Positions 6,203-11,487 of a stretch of 11,487 nt of DNA are shown here, piece by piece; position 1 is the stretch's first letter; each line of letters begins with the position of its first letter. The position numbers were made by a program, and so were the translations under genes. This DNA comes from Nitrososphaeria archaeon (GTDB taxonomy: Archaea > Thermoproteota > Nitrososphaeria > Geothermarchaeales > JDFR-13), in assembly GCA_027000765.1 (NCBI GenBank), contig JALTNJ010000210.1, forward strand, positions 1 to 11,487. Direction: 5' to 3'. Below the pieces are notes generated by a model that had not been told where the DNA came from, ran no database searches, and was given only the letters and a program-made list of their open reading frames with translations.

Positions 6203-7938
6203 GAGCCCGCCTTGAAGATAGTCACCTCCTCATTATAATATACGACTTGGAACCTACTATCCTCCCGGTAATACTCCACTATAGGCCTCTCATTATCTAA
6301 GTCTAGGAGGCGGTTCCAGACGACGACATATATATCCCGGTCTCCCACCAATCCCTGTATCGATGGATAGAGCTCCTCAGGATACTTGAAGAAGTCGCCG
6401 TAGAACGTTCTATTTGCAATTAAGGAGGTATACATATATTCCCAGCGCCCAATGCTTATTACGATAGCGTCCTCAGGTGTATTCTCCCTAATCCAAACCA
6501 TAGAGTCATATATGTTTAGCTGCTTGGAATAGTCATAGTTTCTAGTGGCTAGGGAATATAGAGTCATCCTGAAAAGGGGTGAGGAAGCGAATACCAGGAG
6601 TATAAGGAGTATTACAACCTCGATCTTAATTATCTTCCTGCTACTGGGTTTACTAGCCACCCTACCCAGCCAATCTTCTAGGGGCCGTGGCCACCTATTT
6701 ACACTACCCATGAAGATACATACGGGATACATGCTGAGGAGGCTGAACCTCCATATATCAAGGAAGAATAGGGTGAATATCCATATCGATAGGAACCAGA
6801 ACCATGGGACGAGGGATAAGGCATCTCCACGCTTATATACTAGATAAGCCCCGACAACCATGGTAGCGATTGAGACCAATAGGCCTGAGGCGCTGACATA
6901 TCTATATATACTGCTTAGGAATGGGGAGTATTGGTATATTTGGTCGGCGATTGGGTCTATAGCCTCCATCCTCGTAGCCCCCACTGTGAAAGGCCTGAGT
7001 TTAAAGACATACTCCGTCAGGAAGATGTATATTACATTAAGGTCGTGTAGGGAGAATAGGAGGAAGAATATTAATGGTGAGGACACTATTATGGCTATCT
7101 TCATAAGCTGGGTATCTCTTTTGAAGAGGCCGTATACTGTTGCAAGCCAGAGGCCGGTTAAGAAGAGGAATGTGGATTCATGGGCCAATAATGCTGTTGC
7201 CGAGGCGATGAAGAGTAGTGGAACTAGGATGGGGTGTCTAGAATCCCTGAATCGGATTATTAGGAGTATCAGGTAGAGGGTTAGTATTATTCCTAGGAAG
7301 TTTGCGTATAGCCCTGTGACGACGACCACAATATACCAGAACGTGTTTATCAGTAACGTGAGTATAATCGAGACTTCTCCGGCCCAGGCTCCATATAGGC
7401 GTCCAGATACTTGGTGGATGAGGGGAATGGAGTAGAATGCCAGTATCATCATGAATAGCCTTGTTACCAGGATAGGGTTGTCTGTAAAACCTTGGAATAG
7501 GGATAGGACGCTTCCCAAGAAGGGATATATTATGGGATGCATTACAAAAAGATCCCTCACAGTGGCCTCGCCACCCAAGAACCTGTATGCAATGCTGGTG
7601 TAGACATAGAAGTCTCCACTGGGGTTGCCTGGGAATATCCATACAGGGGTGAAGAGGAAGAGGACATAGAGGATGAAGACAATGAGTGTCGCTATGAGCG
7701 TCTTTACGCTCCCCCTATAAGCTCCTCCGTTGAATATAGGCTTTAAGACATTGTTTCTAAGAGACACTAGATATAGTATTAGGGGCGTGGCAAATCCGAT
7801 CAATATGGGTATGCCGGATACCCTGCCTCTGATCAGGAACTCGAGGAGGGAGAGGGATATACTTGTAAGCAGGAAGATCCCTCCATAGTCGACTATAAAC
7901 GCCACTATATCCACATTAAGCTCTAGATTCTTCTCCAT
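6199..7938 (-). CDS. Multi-pass membrane glycosyltransferase-like protein (GT-C superfamily)
   Basis: A 579-residue protein (582 if TTG at 7947 is used; residue numbers here count from that TTG) with roughly twelve hydrophobic helices and a soluble C-terminal domain after about residue 462. The first long outside loop has NPSGDFYVYTSIAYRFL (108-124), with Asp112 as the probable catalytic acid, then HPIIYPFLGS (137-146), a pattern shared by GT-C/PMT-like sugar transferases. HE (256-257) and LDIWR (396-400) occur near membrane boundaries. The tail starts MVWIRENTPEDAIVIS (483-498), typical of archaeal GT-C proteins. Likely role: transfer of a sugar from a dolichyl-phosphate donor at the outer face of the membrane; acceptor unknown. 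ATG 7938 is preferred because GAGGT (7951-7947), overlapping the stop of the GT2 gene, lies 8 bases upstream. The close spacing suggests one operon with GT2, which could make its donor. Confidence 0.8.
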   Translation of the reverse strand: MEKNLELNVDIVAFIVDYGGIFLLTSISLSLLEFLIRGRVSGIPILIGFATPLILYLVSLRNNVLKPIFNGGAYRGSVKTLIATLIVFILYVLFLFTPVWIFPGNPSGDFYVYTSIAYRFLGGEATVRDLFVMHPIIYPFLGSVLSLFQGFTDNPILVTRLFMMILAFYSIPLIHQVSGRLYGAWAGEVSIILTLLINTFWYIVVVVTGLYANFLGIILTLYLILLIIRFRDSRHPILVPLLFIASATALLAHESTFLFLTGLWLATVYGLFKRDTQLMKIAIIVSSPLIFFLLFSLHDLNVIYIFLTEYVFKLRPFTVGATRMEAIDPIADQIYQYSPFLSSIYRYVSASGLLVSIATMVVGAYLVYKRGDALSLVPWFWFLSIWIFTLFFLDIWRFSLLSMYPVCIFMGSVNRWPRPLEDWLGRVASKPSSRKIIKIEVVILLILLVFASSPLFRMTLYSLATRNYDYSKQLNIYDSMVWIRENTPEDAIVISIGRWEYMYTSLIANRTFYGDFFKYPEELYPSIQGLVGDRDIYVVVWNRLLDLDNERPIVEYYREDSRFQVVYYNEEVTIFKAGS

Positions 7939-7949
7939 ATGGGACAACC

Positions 7950-8819
7950 TCAGTGGTTCACCTGGGACCGTGCATACTCCTTCATAGCATATATCTGTAT
8001 AGCCATCAACATGAGAAGGAAACCGATTATAACGAGGATCGCCGTGGCTATAGCCGTCCCTATCGCCAGCTCCCTGACCTCCATATACCTATATACCACC
8101 CAGAGGCCCGAGACAAAGCCCGTTAACAATATGATTAGACCGGGTAACCCTAGGAACGTTATTGGGCGTCTAAGTATATAGCTGTGGACCAGTCTAGATA
8201 AGAGGTCATATCCATGTATAACGGGGTGCATGGTCGAGGTGTCGAGACCCTTATACCTAAGCCTTATCGGTACCTCGACTATACGCAGGTTATTCTCAAG
8301 GGCCTTCTCTATGATCTCAATACTGGCCGCCATACCCTCTTCAGAGGGTATAAGTAGATGAATTATGTCTCCACGGTATACCCTGAAGCCGCTTTGGACA
8401 TCCTTCAGGCCTCCTGGCATCGCCTTCGAGAGCATCTTTACACCCACCCTCCTAATAGGAGGGGTCTCATCGTCCTCAGACCTCATACCGATGACTATAT
8501 CGGCGCCCGACTCCTCCATCGCCTCAATAAGCCTAGGTATGTATGACGGGTCATGCTGTAGATCAGCGTCCAAGGTTATAACGATGTCAGGATTATACTC
8601 GAGAACCTTTCTAAACAACGTCCTCAGGGCGGCTCCATACCCCCTGTTGGAGTCGTGTCTAACCACTAACGCCCCTAATCGGGAGGCTATCTCCCCCGTA
8701 TAGTCTGTGGAGCCGTCGTCACAGACTATTACAGACCCATATTTCATGGAGTCCAATATGACTCTGGCTATGGTCTTCTCCTCATTATACGCTGGGATCA
8801 GGATATAGACTCCTGGCAT
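7950..8819 (-). CDS. GT2 glycosyltransferase, dolichyl-phosphate sugar synthase-like, two C-terminal TM helices
   Basis: A 289-residue GT-A-fold enzyme. From ATG 8819: substrate-binding PAYNEE (9-14), DDGSTD (34-39), metal-binding DADLQHD (84-90), QSGFRVY (142-148) and the EVPIRLRY strand (182-189), all as in the DPM1/Alg5/AglD-AglJ group. Two membrane helices follow (about 219-243 and 251-277). It should transfer a sugar from GDP- or UDP-sugar to dolichyl phosphate at the cytoplasmic face; which sugar cannot be read. The frame stays open upstream to ATG 8945, but the extra 42 residues overlap the flippase gene and precede the natural N-terminus (MPGVYILIPAYNEE), so 8819 was chosen. No ribosome site precedes it; an AT-rich 62-base spacer with TATA-like sequence suggests a near-leaderless internal promoter. 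It ends 11 bases before the GT-C gene, a fitting user of its product. Confidence 0.92.
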   Translation of the reverse strand: MPGVYILIPAYNEEKTIARVILDSMKYGSVIVCDDGSTDYTGEIASRLGALVVRHDSNRGYGAALRTLFRKVLEYNPDIVITLDADLQHDPSYIPRLIEAMEESGADIVIGMRSEDDETPPIRRVGVKMLSKAMPGGLKDVQSGFRVYRGDIIHLLIPSEEGMAASIEIIEKALENNLRIVEVPIRLRYKGLDTSTMHPVIHGYDLLSRLVHSYILRRPITFLGLPGLIILLTGFVSGLWVVYRYMEVRELAIGTAIATAILVIIGFLLMLMAIQIYAMKEYARSQVNH

Positions 8820-8825
8820 AGCAGT

Positions 8826-8870
8826 ATCAAATAAGAATATACCATATTGAATAAGATAATGTTTTACAAA
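8826..8870 (-). promoter_or_regulatory. Possible internal promoter before the GT2 gene, with a short direct repeat
   Basis: The 62-base spacer between flippase and GT2 is clearly richer in A+T than the genes around it. It holds TATA-like stretches (TTTGTAAAAC at 8870-8861; ATTATCTTATT at 8860-8850). The second lies about 30 bases before ATG 8819, the spacing expected for a short-leader archaeal transcript. The heptamer AATAAGA occurs twice on the plus strand (8830-8836 and 8850-8856), 20 bases apart, about two helical turns. Function is inferred from composition and spacing. Confidence 0.35.
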
Positions 8871-8881
8871 TACGTATCTCC

Positions 8882-10471
8882 CTATCCCCCTCCAAATATC
8901 TTCAGCAGTCTCCTCACTAGGAGGAAGAAGACGTGGATAAACCATCGTACTATTTTGATGTCTTCAAAGGCGGTCTCCAAAACATCTAGATCCCTGTTCG
9001 AGACACCCCTGAATAACGTGAGGAAGATTACATATATAATTAGGAAGAAGAGGCCATAGAATATAGTGTTGTAGAGGGACCTACCTAAGTCTAAGTTCAT
9101 CCTCATAATATACGTTATTATACTGGAGAATAGACTGGCGAGGTATATCCTCATTATTCCCCTAGTATCTATTGAGACCCCGAACTTCCTACGGGCGATT
9201 GAAAAACCATATAATATAGGGAATAACACCGCCATAAGTATAGCTATTAGGAGACCGGTTACATGATAGAGATAAATTAGTATTGGATATGCTATAAGGG
9301 AGATTATAAGTCGTAATACACCTATTCTAAAAACGGTCTTTGTCTCGCCGACTCCATTGAAGAAACTAGCTAGTATTACGAAGCCTATCCCGACAAACAG
9401 GTATTGAGAAGCTGCTAGACTTAGATAGAAGGGCGTCCCCCTATAGCTAGAGCCGTAGAAGAGGTATGTCACGTCCCTAGAGAGGAATATTATGAACATG
9501 GCTATCGGGAGGATGATTATAGTACTGTATTTAACAGCGTGTCTAAAGAGGTCTCTAATCACATCAATCTCCCTATCTATATCCAGCTTAGAGAATGCGG
9601 GGAATAATACCGTTGATATCGGGGTCATGAAGATCATTATACTGCTTGTCATGTTCATAGCCGCCACGAAGTTCCCTATCTCAACATTTGATGCAAATAT
9701 AGATAGTAGATAGTTGCGGTATACACCGAGGAAATTCATTATTATCCCAGATAAATAGACTGGGAAGCCGTATCTAATCATCTCATCAAGCAAACCCATG
9801 TAAGACGGGTCATCGACAGCATCCATCTTATTTCCAAAGCCTTTTACCAAGATATATAGTAAGAGGAGGCCTACTATGCCGCCTAGGAGATAGCTTCCCG
9901 AATGGCCTATGACGGCTCCCGCGACGCCGAACCCGAGTATTATAAGGCCTATAGCCACCCCGAACTTCGACAAGGCTTGTATAAGGCTTATTATGGCGGA
10001 TCTATCCATCCTATTAAGGCCTATGAATGACTGGTTCACGGTGAGGAAAAGGAGGTTCCCAACCACATAAATACCCGTAATCTTCACGAATAAATCCGCC
10101 TCAGGCCTATTTATCAAGTGAGTTGCGAAGAAACCGGAGTTTATAGACAATACTAGAGAGAGGATTAATCCGAGGGACACCTGGAATAATAATGCTGTCT
10201 TGATGAGATGCCTAATCCTATGATAATCCCCTCTACGCTCCCCCTCGGAGACGAATTTAATTAAGGCGATGTTTACGCCGAAGCCTGAGGCTATGAAGAG
10301 TAGCTGGGCTGGGGTTAGGCTGAGGTTATAGAGGCCATAGTTATCTGGACCTAGGAGACGCCCGATTAATATGGATGTCAATGCAGTTATTCCCGTGGAT
10401 AGAGTCCCTCCTATAAATAGGTATAGGCTTCCCCTAGCAGATGACTTGGCTATCTCCCTAGACACACTCAT
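8882..10471 (-). CDS. Lipid-linked oligosaccharide flippase, MATE/MVF polysaccharide-export family
   Basis: A 529-residue protein with about 14 membrane helices, the normal size for Wzx/AglR-type flippases. Residue numbers here count from TTG 10474. Family traits: N-terminal amphipathic stretch SREIAKSSARGSLYLFIGG (5-23), GRLLGPDNYGLYNLSLTPAQ (38-57), GFGVNIALIKFVSEG (64-78), and in the second half SSYRGTPFYLSLAASQYLF (342-360) and FFNGVGETKTVFRIGVLRLI (371-390). It should move a dolichyl-linked glycan from the cytoplasmic to the outer face of the membrane before transfer to protein or surface polymer. ATG 10471 is preferred over TTG 10474: GAGG at 10483-10480 lies 8 bases upstream and overlaps the stop of the DUF58 gene, implying co-transcription and coupled translation. 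The C-terminal 40 residues form an extra hydrophobic and basic tail (WFIHVFFLLVRRLLKIF). Which glycan is flipped is unknown. Confidence 0.9.
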   Translation of the reverse strand: MSVSREIAKSSARGSLYLFIGGTLSTGITALTSILIGRLLGPDNYGLYNLSLTPAQLLFIASGFGVNIALIKFVSEGERRGDYHRIRHLIKTALLFQVSLGLILSLVLSINSGFFATHLINRPEADLFVKITGIYVVGNLLFLTVNQSFIGLNRMDRSAIISLIQALSKFGVAIGLIILGFGVAGAVIGHSGSYLLGGIVGLLLLYILVKGFGNKMDAVDDPSYMGLLDEMIRYGFPVYLSGIIMNFLGVYRNYLLSIFASNVEIGNFVAAMNMTSSIMIFMTPISTVLFPAFSKLDIDREIDVIRDLFRHAVKYSTIIILPIAMFIIFLSRDVTYLFYGSSYRGTPFYLSLAASQYLFVGIGFVILASFFNGVGETKTVFRIGVLRLIISLIAYPILIYLYHVTGLLIAILMAVLFPILYGFSIARRKFGVSIDTRGIMRIYLASLFSSIITYIMRMNLDLGRSLYNTIFYGLFFLIIYVIFLTLFRGVSNRDLDVLETAFEDIKIVRWFIHVFFLLVRRLLKIFGGG

Positions 10472-10479
10472 CAATACCG

Positions 10480-10483
10480 CCTC
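10480..10483 (-). promoter_or_regulatory. Ribosome binding site deciding the flippase start
   Basis: GAGG on the minus strand (10483-10480) begins at the last base of the DUF58 stop codon and lies 8 bases before ATG 10471, favouring that ATG over the TTG immediately before it. Confidence 0.55.
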
Positions 10484-11487
10484 TATAACCCTGACCTAAT
10501 CCATATGGTGGACAGGCTCATCAGCTTATCCATATCCGCCTCCAATGTCCCCTCGATATCTATTTTAGAGATGAATTCATGGCCGTATCTCCTGAGTATA
10601 TACCCGAGGAGAGAATAGAGATTTCTAAACCTACTGTTTGAAGACAACACTATTATCCTGAGGGGTTCCACGGGAGAAGAGAGGATATCCTTCAAAACCC
10701 TGTTTAAGATGCTCTCATCCAGCCTACGGCTCAAAACAGTATATTCAAATGAGGCTACAGGTGACTTGGATGAAACTAGACGATCTATATCGACCTCTTC
10801 CAAGATATATTCAACCATATATGGCTCCACCTTAATCATAGGTATCTTCCTAAAAAGCTGACTAAGTATATTTATCGGAGCCATGGGGGGGAGGGACAAT
10901 ATAATGTCCTTTGAATTATATATGACTATACCCACTTCACCCAATTCCTCAACCACGTGATTAATTAGGATGGTCACCGCCTTATACAAAACCTCATCCA
11001 AGTCCTCCGGGGTAGAGACCGCTGTATCTACCAGTAGTACCGATGGCTTAATACCAGCCGCCTCATACTCCTTAATCATAAGCTGCTGATGCTCAACACT
11101 CTTCTTAAAATGAATATGACGAGGCTCATCACCCTGGATAAAAGGCCGGACCCCGAAGAATACTCCTGTCCTTGTCTCGGCATACCTAGTAGACCTATGG
11201 CTTATGGACTCCAGCTCACCCCGTCCACCATATGCCTCTAGAAGCCTACCCGCTATCCAAAGGCCGAGGGAGAGCTTGGGCCTAACAACAATATTCAAAT
11301 CTATATACACAGCTCTATGTGAAAGCCCTAGGGAATCTACACAGCTTATCTGTATACCCACAGTATAAGAACCTATTTTATCCCCCCTAACCCTAATCGG
11401 GATCTCAGCCTCCCTTCCCGGTGCCAGTGTAATCCTAGGCTGTTGAGTCTGGATATCTAGGGTAACGCTATCCATAATCTTCTCCGG
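10483..11487 (-). CDS. DUF58 / BatA-like protein, 5' end beyond the right edge
   Basis: At least 334 residues are visible. Counting from the ATG at 11475, there is a beta-rich domain (about 1-66) containing RGDKIGSYTVGIQISCVDSL (30-49) and VVRPK (63-67), then the DUF58 core VRPFIQGDEPRHIHFKKS (109-126; Gly115, Asp116, Arg119, Lys124) leading into LMIKEYEA (132-139), and a vWA-like fold starting SVLLVDTAVS (145-154). The MIDAS-like D-x-S-x-S appears as D-T-A-V-S, so one Ser is missing. DUF58 proteins normally begin with two membrane helices, absent here. The frame stays open upstream of 11475 to the edge (codons for P-E-K-I), so 11475 is probably not the real start and the gene continues outside the window. 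The family is usually encoded with MoxR AAA+ ATPases and works at the membrane; here it leads into a flippase, hinting at a cell-surface role. Precise function unknown. Confidence 0.85.
   Translation of the reverse strand, partial: PEKIMDSVTLDIQTQQPRITLAPGREAEIPIRVRGDKIGSYTVGIQISCVDSLGLSHRAVYIDLNIVVRPKLSLGLWIAGRLLEAYGGRGELESISHRSTRYAETRTGVFFGVRPFIQGDEPRHIHFKKSVEHQQLMIKEYEAAGIKPSVLLVDTAVSTPEDLDEVLYKAVTILINHVVEELGEVGIVIYNSKDIILSLPPMAPINILSQLFRKIPMIKVEPYMVEYILEEVDIDRLVSSKSPVASFEYTVLSRRLDESILNRVLKDILSSPVEPLRIIVLSSNSRFRNLYSLLGYILRRYGHEFISKIDIEGTLEADMDKLMSLSTIWIRSGL

Noticed and set aside
6545..7276. Plus-strand open frames of 100 and 138 codons (6545-6847, 6860-7276)
   Set aside because: Both are antisense to the helix-rich GT-C gene; compositions are those of mirrored hydrophobic codons and no domain is visible.
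7238..7642. Minus-strand open frame of 134 codons
   Set aside because: It is a shifted frame inside the GT-C gene, rich in His, Pro and Arg without domain character, as expected for an out-of-frame reading.
8365..8703. Plus-strand open frame of 112 codons
   Set aside because: Antisense to the catalytic core of GT2 (DADLQHD and QSGFR region); not plausible as a gene.
8820..8945. N-terminal extension of GT2 to ATG 8945
   Set aside because: The 42 extra residues overlap the flippase end, have no family counterpart, and the usual GT2 N-terminus begins at ATG 8819.
11473..11475. ATG at 11475 as the true start of the DUF58 gene
   Set aside because: The frame is open to the edge, no ribosome site is visible before it, and the expected N-terminal membrane helices would lie upstream, so the gene is treated as partial.
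1..11487. CRISPR array, tRNA/rRNA genes, insertion sequence or integrase
   Set aside because: No spaced direct repeats, no cloverleaf or rRNA-like stretch, no transposase or recombinase motifs in any frame; gaps are too short to hold them.

Overview
The window looks like a chromosomal segment of a hyperthermophilic archaeon, most likely a member of the Thermoproteota (Crenarchaeota, Desulfurococcales-like). This is inferred from heavy AGG (Arg) and ATA (Ile) codon use, TATA/BRE-like promoter elements, a near-leaderless gene, frequent GTG and TTG starts, an abundance of CTAG tetranucleotides and the protein families present. The exact taxon cannot be fixed from the sequence alone.

Layout. Ten of the eleven genes are on the minus strand, so they read right to left. 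Right block (about 11487 to 6199): a DUF58 protein cut by the right edge, a MATE/MVF-type lipid-linked oligosaccharide flippase, a GT2 dolichyl-phosphate-sugar synthase-like enzyme, and a large GT-C-like membrane protein. Centre (5600-6202): the only plus-strand gene, a winged-helix-like domain fused to the four-helix N-terminal half of DUF1616. It is convergent with the GT-C gene (shared CTAG stop codons) and divergent from the left block. Left block (5523 to 223): a membrane-anchored extracytoplasmic protein carrying what looks like the missing C-terminal half of DUF1616, two FtsX/MacB-type ABC permeases, a second GT-C-like protein and an ABC ATPase. After a 60-base gap comes a Tat-exported metallophosphoesterase that runs off the left edge.

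How the genes may work together. The right block fits cell-surface glycosylation: GT2 charges dolichyl phosphate with sugar on the cytoplasmic face, the flippase moves a lipid-linked glycan outward, and GT-C enzymes use lipid-linked donors outside. The left block looks like a split MacB/LolCDE-type mechanotransmission ABC complex (ATPase plus two different permeases) encoded with an extracytoplasmic DUF1616-type partner and, unusually, a GT-C-like enzyme inside the operon. The most interesting feature is the DUF1616 region, split into two oppositely oriented genes that share a 76-base promoter region. One half carries a putative DNA-binding domain and lies next to an inverted repeat at its own predicted transcription start.

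I saw no rRNA, tRNA, CRISPR array, insertion sequence or integrase. No gene-free stretch exceeds 80 bases.
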